NCBI GenBank assembly: GCA_963169105.1
Contig: OY720641.1
Coordinates: 78,691,496-78,755,495 of the forward strand
Direction of reading: 5' to 3'
Length of the DNA: 64,000 bases
DNA from: Ceriagrion tenellum
Taxonomy: Eukaryota; Arthropoda; Insecta; Odonata; Coenagrionidae
Positions 42,170-52,959 of the stretch are shown here, piece after piece. Below the pieces are notes generated by a model, which was not told the origin of the DNA, made no database searches, and saw nothing but the letters and a program-made list of their open reading frames with translations. Position numbers and translations under genes: made by a program. The stretch's first letter is position 1; each line of letters starts with the position of its first letter.

Positions 42170-43130
42170 AATGATTAAAAGATCGTTTTTCCCGCGATCG
42201 ATGAGATATAGGCTGCCAATGACATTTTGAAGTAGTTTAGTCAACAAACGGATTAATTTGTATGCTCCTTAATGCTTTTTTCTTTATCTACCCCGTAGTA
42301 CTAGCATCATGTTTTGTGAAATCATTAACATAGTATTCTATCAAAACATTGGTAGTACCTAATAATTGAACCCTATATGACACCCATGGCAATTCGCTCA
42401 GGTTAAAACAGTATTGCTCAATTTGGTGAATGGAAAGCATCGTTAATCAACCACCCCGTGGCAAATGAAGTATTGTTGGCGGTTTGCTAAAGACATTGGT
42501 TGATATAATAACAACTGTTATGAACATTCAAATATGAAACCCGGGCTGAAACCTGAGAGAAATTTACTCGTTATTCGCTGGGCAAATACCAAATTTATGT
42601 TTCATCTTGTTGAGCACAGAGCGTGTTTCCATCACATTTGTGGCGTCATCTGCGTTAAGCAGATTGAAACAACTTCATCCTAGAACTTCTCCGTCGTCAA
42701 GTGCGCCTGCAGACGAAACGTGATATGATGAAATAGAAGCTGGAATTTCTCCCTTTCTAGCCTAATTGTGCCATTTACTCGAAAATAATTGATATTAATT
42801 CTGAGTTAGATTCATTAAGATACGAGATTGACGATTATGAGAAGTTTTGCACACATCCTTTAGGTACCTATGAAGTATTATAACATGGAATGGCAGTTTT
42901 ATGGAGGAAATAAGAAGTAGAATATCAAAGGGAAAAGCAGCCAACCAACTACTTTCAGTCAAATCACTTTTGAGGCTTGAGGGTTTCTTTTAACGTGTGG
43001 GCGAAATGTATTACCGTGACGTCAATGAAGTTCCATAATATTCCTTGGGGCATCTAAATGTATAAACATCGTTCTCGAGGCACGTTTTCCACAAAAACTG
43101 GGGATACATCTAGTACCGTTTACTATTAGG
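42170..43130. other. Unassigned
   Basis: No coding similarity or repeat ends recognised. Confidence 0.4.
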
Positions 43131-43139
43131 GGAGCCGAA

Positions 43140-44540
43140 TAGAGGAGGAGGTCTCTGTTTAGCGACGCCGGAGGAGCGTTCAGCATGAGAAATCCCCGAT
43201 ACGGAAACCTCGCAACGTCCGAGACTCTTCCATCGGCTGGTCTCAGTTGGTCGGACAGGTGGCAGCACAGAGCGAGAGTGGGGGACGGGAAGGGGAGAAA
43301 CACCGACGACTCCAACTTCACACCCGTCACTCTCAAACGAATCACTTTCACGCTTTCAGACGTCAAATCATCGCACGCCTTACGCGGCGAGGATGGTCTC
43401 ACAGGAGGTCGCGCAATGAGCATCCCTGCAGCGGTGTCGCTGGAGAGGATTCTCTCGCACGTGGCCCGGAGTGGGGCGTGGCTTCCTCGCAACACTTGTT
43501 CCCGGGAGGGCGTGGTCACGCTTCCGCACGTGGCGAGGGGGCGTTGCTTATGGGAGGAAGCGTGGCTCGCCTCGTGGAAGCCGAGGTAGAAAAAAATGGG
43601 TGTGATGAGAGGGAACGTGTATCATATGTGAGGTCTCGGAGCATATGTGGATGACGTCGGCATGAGCACACTGCTCTTCTCTCTATCCTCGCTCCCTTAT
43701 GTGTGGAGGAAGTCGGGCGGAGTTGGGGAGCGGCGTCGTAAGGGATAGCGGAGTGGTGTGGGTGTAGGCGGGATCGAAGTCTCAGTGGGTGGGGGCAAGG
43801 CCACCGCCTGTGAGACGAGGAGTGTGGGTATCGTATGAGGATTTTTAAGCGGCGGGGGTGGGGGAGCATTAAGGGACCTTCGTTGGAGGGGGAGGGGTGG
43901 AGGTGAGCTAACGAATCAACGCGTCTTCTGGGGCTCCCCTTAAGGGGGGCGTAATTTTAAAAGACTCCGAAGAAGCCCGCCTTCAACGCCCAACAACCCT
44001 CTCCCTCCCCCGCGGCCAAGGTTTTCTTCCTCGGGCATCGTTTTGTGAAGTCCTCCCCGGCTCCTTTATAGCGATCCCTAACTCTCGTCCCCCTCCTACG
44101 TCTCTTTTTCTTTACCCATCTTAAGATTCGAAAAAACTTCCCCACCCCACCACCAACCCACGGTTAATCCTTGTTCTTCTTCCTCCATTCCTTCCTTCGT
44201 CTCACACCCCTTTGCGTCTTAAAAAGATCCTTTCACTTTCTCCATATGTTGCCACCGGTGGGTACTCGTTGAGCAGGCGCCCATGAGGCCGGTGGAGGTG
44301 GCGCCCGGGCGGGTTCCCCCCTGCCTGACCCGTGTTATATATAGGGAGGGCGTCTCTGTGCCGGGCTTCCTCCTCCCTCTGCGCCCCCCCCCAATCCCTA
44401 CCTCTTCCCCTCTCGAGTTCGTTCCCTCTTCCCATCAGCCACCGCGCTCCACTCTGGCAGGGCTTTTCCAGCGTTGCCCTCATGGGCTCCGGATGTGACA
44501 GGGTGGAAATCTTTTCTAGTCGCCAAATCCACTTATGATT
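43140..44540. other. GC-rich island, no gene recognised
   Basis: CpG-rich up to about 43910, then C/T-rich on one strand to 44540. Many overlapping frames (60-165 residues) on both strands, none with a domain. Possible promoter region or unique island. Confidence 0.4.
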
Positions 44541-45298
44541 TTCCCCCAACCCCTAATCACTCCCCGTTTTGAAAAGAACGTTGGAGACTTGAATGGACTC
44601 CTTGACCACCCTCGGTAGTGGTTTACTCGAAAACATTGATGTGCATGGGGATATTGTTGGTGAGTTGTATTTTTTGGGGCGCGTACATATTAAAATCGGG
44701 TTATTATTCCAAAGGACATGCAATTTCGTAATATAAATGTAGATATATATTCGTAAGTAAAACTGATATGCTAAGTAAATACTTCTCAGTACCACTTGAA
44801 GCTCAAACTAAATCAATATTTGATAAAAGTGAGGTTAACTTGCCACAGAGCCTTTATCAATCCGTAAATGTCACGATGGTGAGGTAAACCGTCGTGGGAA
44901 CCCCGAAATCTTTATAACGGCTATTCTGGTTTCACCCTTAAGCAAATGTGACCCAATGAAAAGGGCCTGTGCTCTTGCTGGGCCGAAAAACCTCACCTGT
45001 GCTCGCCTTTATGGCTGCAGGACAACTGACTTTCTTTTGCTGTTCTCTTGGTGCCGTAATAAGCGAACCTGTCTTTGAATACCTGTGAGACGCCGACAGC
45101 AAAGATGAATTTGTGTGGTTCGTGTTATCAGTTGTTTTGTTGTTATATCGAGTGGCGCTGTCCATTCCGATTTCTTAATTCCGATTTGTGGCCCTCAGTG
45201 CATATAAGACGATTGGGTTTTTGATTAGCCCCAAATCCTTTTCGCATCTTGAAATATATTCGTATGTCTCACTTCCTCTTCAACGCTGACTTCCTTTT
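44541..45298. other. Unassigned
   Basis: Nothing recognised. Confidence 0.4.
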
Positions 45299-45972
45299 AC
45301 ATCTACATCCACGTAATACCCTGCGAGCCACCACGAGGGTGTGTGGCAGGGGGTGAAGATCACCAAACATGCACTATTGCCATGCAACTAGGATATTTAA
45401 GGGAGACATGCTAGAAAACAGGGTCACATGGAGCTAGAGGTATCTACATAATAAGGAAGGGATTATTGGTTGTTATTACATGCATCGTGCACTACAGACA
45501 ACTCTTACTATATTTCACCTACCTATCCCTTTGCTACGCTGCCTATTGTTCTCGCTTATAGTACGCGGGAAAAATGACACTTTAAATCTATCGGTACGAC
45601 AATCTATCTCTCAAATCCTGTTAATCTGATCAAACCTAGCGTAATACGCAGAGGTTCTCAATTTATATCTAACGTCTTCTGTAAACAAAACGGTTTCGAA
45701 TTTACTTAAAAGGTTTAACCTAAATTTTAACCTGCGTTCTGATAGTAATTCCCATCCGAGTTCTTCTATTAAACTCGTAAAACTTATACAATTATCATAA
45801 CGGCCTTTAACAAACCTAGAGGTTCTCCTTTGCACGCGCTCTAATTCTTTTATCATACCTTCCTCGTAGGGATCCCATATACTAGCGGCATATTCTAAAT
45901 GAGGCCTGACAAGTGTAAAATAGCTTCTTTCTCGTACTCTCTCATCGCATTTGCCTAGAACCCTTTTTACGA
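45299..45972 (-). mobile_element. LINE family A copy A15
   Basis: Tail, hairpin, 3'UTR and frame 45611-45856 (MIKELERVQRRTSRFVKGRY, LIEELGWELLSERRLKFRLN, stop after INRI). Upstream coding similarity runs to KRVLG near 45972. Closest to A14 by shared substitutions. Confidence 0.92.
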
Positions 45973-46056
45973 GGAGGATTTACCTTTAAAGGAGATGGAC
46001 AAAAGTTCCGTGGGAGATTTCGAGTATCGATCATTCCTTGCCAAGGTCTTATGCGT

Positions 46057-46212
46057 GAGAATGTTCAGAATCAAGGGAGCTTATGAGAATGATGGTATAA
46101 TGTTGTACCACAACTTTAAACAATACTTTGATTTGAGAATGTTCGGAATCAAGGGAGCTTATGAGAATGATGGTATAATGTTGTACCACAACTTTAAACA
46201 ATACTTTGATTT
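46057..46212. repeat. Perfect-length 78-bp tandem duplication
   Basis: Two units (46057-46134, 46135-46212) differ at one base. The unit length is a multiple of three, so the frame 45995-46216 (+) stays open and contains two 26-residue repeats (RMFRIKGAYENDGIMLYHNF...). I do not recognise the peptide. Confidence 0.92.
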
Positions 46213-46216
46213 GTAA

Positions 46217-47147
46217 ATAAGTTCTTCATATATTAGTTATCGGGTAAAAATTATTTCCATGGTTATCTGTTAAAATTCTAGAATTCGGATAATATGTTTG
46301 ATTATTCATGGGGGATAATTGGGCAGGTATATGCATTATTGGCAAATTCCTCTATCAATAATAAGCCCCTATTCTATTTGTTTTGTTGAATATATTAAAT
46401 GAGTTTCCACGCTTATGCCCAAATCACGATTGGTTCAATATGGCTGCATAAGGAAAACTGCACATAATAATATTTTCTAAAATATCCCTTGCTTGTTATT
46501 TATCCTATATTTAGAGCTTACAGAAATATGTCGCAAAATCACTGAAAACCCGCCAGTTAGGGTGCTGTTTTATGAACTGGGAGGATAAGGAATAAAAGGT
46601 AATCTATAAAGAAATATATAGTTTCTGAATAATACAATGTATTTTTCGTTGAATATTACTACTAATCATGCGTTTTCATGCTAGGTAAACTCGGGATGAA
46701 ATATTTTCACTGCCTTTTGCTTCCTAAGTTTGAAGATTTTTCTCCGTATTTGTTGGAATGACAACTAAAGAATATCATTCTCAACCACGTACCGAATTAA
46801 GACAGATGTCATGCGTATTTATGGTTCTCGATAACGATTGATTGGTCTCTCCGTCCTTGTCAAAAATGTCATTCACTTTCGGTAATCGTTAGTCATGTGA
46901 CGGAATATGTTGTAATTCTACTAAGTAGTCCATGGATCTTATGTAGTGTGTAGAGTCTGGAAAGATTATTGAACTAAGGCAATTGCTGTCAAGCTTCACT
47001 AAGTATTCGCTAGTACAAGTATTCGATAAACATGTGAAGATCATGTGTTGGGGAATAAGTCCGATACATTAATATTGTAATTACGCTTTAGAAAATATTA
47101 ACGAAGTGGTTGTAATACTGTTTGTATAATGTGATAACAATCAAGCG
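46217..47147. other. Unassigned AT-rich
   Basis: No gene or repeat end seen. Confidence 0.4.
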
Positions 47148-47215
47148 TCTACATATGACCTTGCAAGACACCCCAAGGGCGTGTGGCAGGGTTGAGTATC
47201 CATCAACAAGGACTA
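47148..47215 (-). mobile_element. LINE tail fragment, family unassigned
   Basis: GTCTACATATGACCTTGCAAG and the following hairpin half (GGGCGTGTGGCAGGG) match the common LINE tail on the minus strand. The remaining body is too short to assign. Confidence 0.6.
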
Positions 47216-47552
47216 CACTATAGGTCAACTACCATGTTACTGCGTTTAGACTTTGAAGTAGGTTCTTTGGCAGGTAGTGTTGCCGATTTATTCTTATGCC
47301 CCCTAATGCATGTTTCTAAGTCTGCGAATTAGTGCTAGCGCCATGTGTAGCGTTTTCCCTACATTTCTCTTCTGTCACCTTTTCATAGCTACAGTATATA
47401 TAATTTTTGTAGCTTCTGTAGCAAATGTAGCATACCGATAGTGTGGTGCTTGTAGGTGAAAATAAAGTTCTTCATTCTTGTTCATGTTGGTGATAAGTCA
47501 CTCCCTGCCAAATACCGTCGTGGTGGCTTGCTGGGTAATAAGTAGATGTAGA
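47216..47552 (+). mobile_element. LINE family E copy E2, 3'UTR and tail
   Basis: AGACTTTGAAGTAGG, GGCAGGTAGTGTTGCCG, TGTAGCTTCTGTAGCAAATG block, hairpin 47503-47535 (outer CCCTGC/GCTGGG with one mismatch, inner TACC/GGTG) and TAATAAGTAGATGTAGAT tail. Confidence 0.8.
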
Positions 47553-47639
47553 TAAATGTTCCAGAAACTTTTTTTATTTATGTGTATAAATGGAAACTTC
47601 GGAAATGAGAGTCATGTGAAACGTGATGTTCGTACTTCG

Positions 47640-47840
47640 TGGCAGATTAAAACAAGCCTAGTGGAGCAAATCAAGTAATCAGATGCGCTACATGTCAAAT
47701 TATCTACTTCAACTTTTTAAATCTGTCTGTCCTGCAGCCTATTTCTCGCATTTTATTCTCATGATCTGATCTAACGTCGTATGCTGTAATTCGTAACATA
47801 TAATTAAATTGTTTGCTTTGACGAGATATAGGCCATTGAA
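47640..47840 (-). mobile_element. Possible family E coding remnant
   Basis: CTCATGATCTGATCTAACG and surroundings resemble the E coding region at 18400-18440. Highly decayed. Confidence 0.35.
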
Positions 47841-48073
47841 ACTCTATTTGAAACAATGTGACTTATTAGCTTGACCATTATAATTCTAATTGAAATCGTC
47901 TCAAACACGCAGGATGAATCAATTTACCTCATGCCTACTTAGTTCATTATACTCTTCATTCGCGCTGTATTACCAACTTTTCCTCGCGTATTAATGCAAA
48001 ATAACGTTTAGTACTCTTCATTCTTATCCGAAAAATCGATCTACACTCAATTAGGGACTCCTTATCTATAGGA

Positions 48074-48447
48074 CAGTGTTGGCGAAGGTTTTGAGCTCGG
48101 CGTGTCGAAATTCTTTGAAACGGCCTAGTTAACTGGGTGCCGTGTAACATCAAGAGTGATCCATAAAATTGCCATATTTGCTGCTCTAGTAAAAAGGTTA
48201 TTTTTTGTCATATTTGCTAATAAAAACGGTAAATTCATAACTTTTTAAAACTATTTTTCCTGTAAAATGTTCAAAATACCATTCTTCATTACATAATAGT
48301 ATAAAACATTACATAATAGTACGTATGATACCTTAGCGCGTGTTGATTGTTCTGGGGCGATCACCGTCCGTAAACAATGCGTGTCATCCATCCATAATGT
48401 CTCGGCGTAACAACGTTGACACGCGTGTCTTAGATTCGCCAACACTG
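48074..48447. mobile_element. hAT-like MITE, 374 bp
   Basis: Terminal inverted repeats CAGTGTTGGCGAA (48074) and TTCGCCAACACTG (48447), with further inverted similarity including CGTGTCG/ACGCGTGTC. CAGTGTTGG is a common hAT terminus. No convincing 8-bp duplication (CTATAGGA vs CTCACCTC). No transposase. Confidence 0.65.
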
Positions 48448-48449
48448 CT

Positions 48450-49710
48450 CACCTCCCGCTTGGCCCTCCACACTACACGGTCAATATTTCTGGGTCTACA
48501 ATTCAAATCCCTTTGGTCAAGCGATGCATTTGAAACTTCGGAGTTGAGTCCCTCCAGTTAGCCCAGTTCCGTCAGTAAGCACGGCATTAAATTGAAACTT
48601 GAGTTGAATGGGAATATGCTTGGTCACCCCTCCGCCATTAATCGATGTTCTCGCGTACCCCTACTCATTAAGTTTGTTTGAGCGAGGTAGATCCGAAGTC
48701 ATAATGGAGACCATATTCGAATCTTACGTTTTAATTTCAGCAACTGTAGCAAGCATGAAACATATGTTACGTTATGAATGACGCAGTGTAATACTTTTAC
48801 ATGGCTGACATTTAAAGTAATTAAATAAAAGTCTAAGTAAGTTTTGAATTTGACTCATTTATTTGCGTCATAACTTTAATAATTTTTCACTATGGAAGGT
48901 TTTTACTATTCTGAAAAAATTACTGCGGCAAAAATATCATTTATTTTCTAAAATAGTCGAGGAAACATCCAAACTAGGCACTGCTTAATATTTTGACGAG
49001 ATCTAGGTGTTAGAAATCCCTCATTTTTAAAGTAAGGTTTATCTTGAGTGCGTACATGTACCATAACCCGCGTATTACTCGTCAAAAATCTCGGGAAGTT
49101 GTTCGGAAAGGGGCTGATATTTTGGTATCTTCGGAAGGGTGAGATATGTTCATTAAAAATGAGACCAAATTCCTCGATTTCCGGGTGAAATCATATTTCG
49201 CTCAAACTACCTAAGGTGGTAGGAGTGCGGATCGTAAGCCATGTAGTACACATTTAAATATATTTTCGAACAAATTGAAAAAAAACTCTTGTACCACCCT
49301 TCACTCTTCAAGTACTTCGATTTATACAATTTAAATAACCGGGCATGTTACAATGTATAAATAATGCAAGAATTGGAGTTTATAATTGTGGACTCAATTA
49401 AATCATTGTTATGACATGGGTTTACGGTGCGGAATTCGATTTCAAGCGAAAATCGATTGTATAAATGTGCTTTTCCATTCGCTATGGTTCCTTGATATTT
49501 ACCATTAAAAATATAAAAAAAACTTATATTTTCGTGCTCAGGAAAAACTCCGTACGTATTCCATGGAATTGCTATGAAGTCAACGGCCATGAGGCTACGT
49601 GTTAATAAAGCAATAAATTACCAAGAAACCAATTTCAAGTAACATGAACTTTTTTCATTTTAATCTATACGTATCACTACTAAGTTCACGTATACAAATT
49701 GCCATGCAAA
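48450..49710. other. Unassigned
   Basis: Frames at 48340-48561 (+) and 49348-49590 (-) are not recognised. Confidence 0.4.
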
Positions 49711-49714
49711 TCTG

Positions 49715-49985
49715 TCATCATCTTTGGTCGTACAATCTATAGATTGACTGCTACCCTTCACACTTCCATATCTAATTCTAGTTCCCTGACCTTTTGGTAC
49801 CTCTTGCCATGTACATTCCTATTTATTTGCTTCATGAACTTATTCCTTGGCTTTCCTCTGGGGACTTTTCCCTCTATTTTGCCTTCAATTATGTTCTTCA
49901 CAGAGCCATTGTGTCTCAGGGTGTGCCGAATCCATCTGCTGCTTCTGTTCTCTATGGTCTTTTTCTCCTCTACTCTTCTGTACAC
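49715..49985 (-). mobile_element. F-type LINE C-terminal fragment
   Basis: The minus frame 49758-49985: RRVEEKKTIENRSSRWIRHT, LRHNGSVKNIIEGKIEGKVP, RGKPRNKFMKQINRNVHGKR. This is the conserved C-terminus of the RT type seen at 14340-15927. Upstream RT is absent. Confidence 0.8.
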
Positions 49986-50111
49986 CTAATTATTTCTTAT
50001 TTTATTTATCTTCAGCATTCACCTTTAGCACCAGATTTCGAAGGCCTTTCGTCTTTTCTGATCAGCTTATCAAATGGTACATGCTTCCCATCCATAGAGT
50101 GCTACGCTCCT

Positions 50112-50935
50112 CATGGATGAAATTAGAAATGAAGAGGACAGGCAGTCTTTAGTCTTTAGCCGAGGATTTAGATGCGATTGATGATTGGTGTGATAGTTGG
50201 CTGCTAGAATTAAATTTGAAGAAATGCGCGATAATGAACTTCTGGAAAAAGAATGGATTTCCCCGGAATAATTATTGCATCAAAGAAAATAAAATATATA
50301 ACGTAGAATCTATTAAATACTTAAGCGTCACCATCACTGAAGACATGTCATGGGGAAACACATCAGGGAAATAACTAGTGTAGCAAACCGTAGATTGGGA
50401 GTCGTAAAATGGGTTCTAGGCAGATGCAATGAGAGAGTACGAGAAATACCTAAGCAATTTTACACTTGTCAGACCTCATTTAGAATATGCCGCTAGTATA
50501 TTGGATCCGTAAGAGGAAGATTTACTTTTAAGTAAATTTGAAACCGATTTGTTCACAGATGACGTTAGATATATATTGAGAACCCCTGCGTATTATGCTA
50601 CGATTTATCATACTAACAAGATTAGAGAGATTGATTGTCGTACCGATAGATTTAAAAAATCAATTTTCCCGCGTACTATAAGAGAGAACAATAGGCAGCG
50701 TAGCAAAGGGATAGGTAGGTGAAATATAGTTAGAGTAGTCTGTAGTGTATGATGCATGTAATAACAACCAATAATCCCTTTCTTATTATGTGGATACTAA
50801 CCATCTAGCTGTGACCCTGTTCTCTAGCATGTCTCCCTTAAATATCCTAGTTGCATGTCACTAATGCATGTTTGGTGATCTTCACCCCCTGCAACACACC
50901 CTCGTGGTGGCTCGCAGGGTATTACGTAGATGTAC
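50112..50935 (+). mobile_element. LINE family A copy A16 with internal deletion
   Basis: Starts RNEEDRQSL, continues DAIDDWCDSWLLELNLKKCA, then REITSVANRRLGVVKW and LVRPHLEYAASI with frameshifts. At about 50520 it jumps to LLSKFETDLFTDDVRYILRT, a deletion of roughly 150 bp. Normal 3'UTR and hairpin; tail TAGATGTACCTAGATGG. Confidence 0.9.
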
Positions 50936-51169
50936 CTAGATGGATGTTTACACACACTGTTTCCTGGTTCGTAGTCTTATCTTATTTGAGCACAGCAGTT
51001 ATCTTTTTCCCATGAACGCCCTCTTAGCTTGGGTAAGTAGTAGCTACCTTGGTAAATTTATAACGCAATAATTTTGCATAGTTATTTCTCTTTGATTGCA
51101 TACATGTATTACATCATACAGCTATTTTACCTATTTACTATTCATTCATAAGTGGTCGTTCAATTTGTA

Positions 51170-51375
51170 CTTTTCTCTTTATTTGGTCCATGAACTTGGA
51201 ACATGAACTGTAGCCCTTCACCCTACCCTGTTTAATGCTAGTTTATTTACCTCCTGGTATCTCTTCCTACGTACTTTTATCTTTAATTGTTCCACGAACT
51301 TATTTCTGAGTCTTCCTCTGGGGGCTTCTCCCTCCATTTTGCCTTCAATCATGTTCTTCCCAAACATTTGCCCCT
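51170..51375 (-). mobile_element. F-type LINE C-terminal fragment
   Basis: The complement encodes I.GKMEGEAPRGRLRNKFVEQL-like sequence (broken frame), matching the F fragment at 49758-49985. Confidence 0.65.
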
Positions 51376-51609
51376 CTAGTTGCCATTATCAACGAATAGC
51401 AAATGTTTTCAGTGACCTGCTAACTTAAGAAATAGGAGTCTCTTACTCTTTCGTATCTTGCCATCTGAAAACTGATATTGACTTGCCATTTTGACGCCAC
51501 ACTACACATCTGGGTCCGACAGATGCGATAAGTGAGATAAATTAACGAACAGATAGGTAAAATGGATACTGGAAGCTTTCACGTGGTGGAAGGACGTCAT
51601 AATAAACAA

Positions 51610-51745
51610 GATAATAATTTGTGACTTCCACAATTTATTTAACACTTGCGACCGGTTTCGGATGTCACGCCATCATCAGGTCCTGGTTAAATAAATTGTT
51701 AAATTAATGTTAATTTTAAATGAATTGTGGAAGTCGCAAATTTTT
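51610..51745 (-). ncRNA. Hammerhead-like motif 4 in an inverted repeat
   Basis: Minus: CTGATGA (51673-51679), T, weak GG/CC stem, GAAA (51656-51659), palindrome ACCGGT (51651-51656) followed by C, giving the classical GAAAC...GUC junction. Flanking TTTGTGACTTCCACAATTTATTT recurs inverted at 51720-51745 (GAATTGTGGAAGTCGCAAATT). Confidence 0.4.
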
Positions 51746-52399
51746 ATCGTGTTCATTATGAACAGAGAGGTACAAAAATTAGTTTTTTTCCACGCACAAT
51801 AGGCAACTATATTTACCTGGGTCATTTCTTTTCATTCTCTTCTGCAATAAATATCCAGTCTATCTCTTTTCAATGTTCAAATCCAAATCAGTCTCTGTTC
51901 TTACAACCACTAGAACTGACCCCTCCTACCTCGTACGCCCTATACCTCGGATAAATACGTACCTAAAATTATTTATCATCTCTAGTTCTAATCTCTGGAA
52001 TTCCTTGCCATTATCTATAAAAATTCTTCTCGCTGCCAGTTATTAAGGAAAATATTTTTTATTATCACTGTAAACAACATATACAACTGTACTGTAGCGG
52101 CATGTAGAACTGTTATAGAATTGTGTACGTTTCCAAAATGATCTGAGAAATTATTGTTTGTTTGTTATCTCTCTGTGATTGATATTATATTTTCCATTTT
52201 TATATATCTTCCATTTGATTTAGTATTAATTATCAGTGACTGTGAAATTTTTGGTTTTTCATCACTGTGAGATGTTGGCCAGGCATATATATTTTTTTTA
52301 ATTTTTTTTGTTCCGAGCAGAATTTGATATGTATTTTCTTTTTTAACTCATATGGGGAAAGCCATAGCATAATAAAACTTATTCAATTCTGTTATAAAA
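51746..52399. other. Unassigned AT-rich
   Basis: No gene. Short SFFPRTI-like text at about 51780-51800 may be a LINE scrap. Confidence 0.4.
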
Positions 52400-52533
52400 C
52401 CGGAGCTACACTGAAAACACTCCCATAATACACTTCACCTTCGAAGACCTCTTGTATCACCCCTTTTCGCGGTTGGTGTTGGTGTTGTACCACAATCCCA
52501 TACTGCGGCTCGCTGGGTAGAGTATAGATCTAG
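52400..52533 (+). mobile_element. Decayed LINE family D tail D4
   Basis: ACACTCCCATAATACACTTCACC and the GCGGCTCGCTGGGTAGAGTA end correspond to the family D 3'UTR and hairpin 3' half. The 5' half of the hairpin is altered. Confidence 0.5.
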
Positions 52534-52959
52534 AATAGTTATTTATGTCAGAGTTTCTCCATTCTTTCTATTCTTACGTAAATCAGCTTCGAATGAAAAA
52601 TTCCATTGCACTAATTAACAAAACACTGTGATACAAAAGTTGCCCAGCTACGCGCATTTTGAAGTTAGTTCGTTAACTCATTGCCTTAAAACCCTACTTT
52701 GAATTTCTCAGGAATTATTTTATTTATTTATCCTGTCGATTCCACCATTACGAGGCGTCTTCCATTGATCCCTTGTAATATACATAGATAAATTATTTCG
52801 ATTTTAAGAGCCAAAAAATATTATAATTTCTAATCTCAGAAATACCACATCAAATCCTTAAGTTCAGGCATGTAATATGTAGGAAAAATTTGTGAAAATC
52901 TATGAGACGTGATAATCAAGAGAATCATATGTATTTTCTTATTATTTCTTTCTTGTAAA

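Noticed and set aside
42683..42730. Another hammerhead-like site (GACGAAACGTG)
   Set aside because: No CUGANGA at the right distance and no matching stem.
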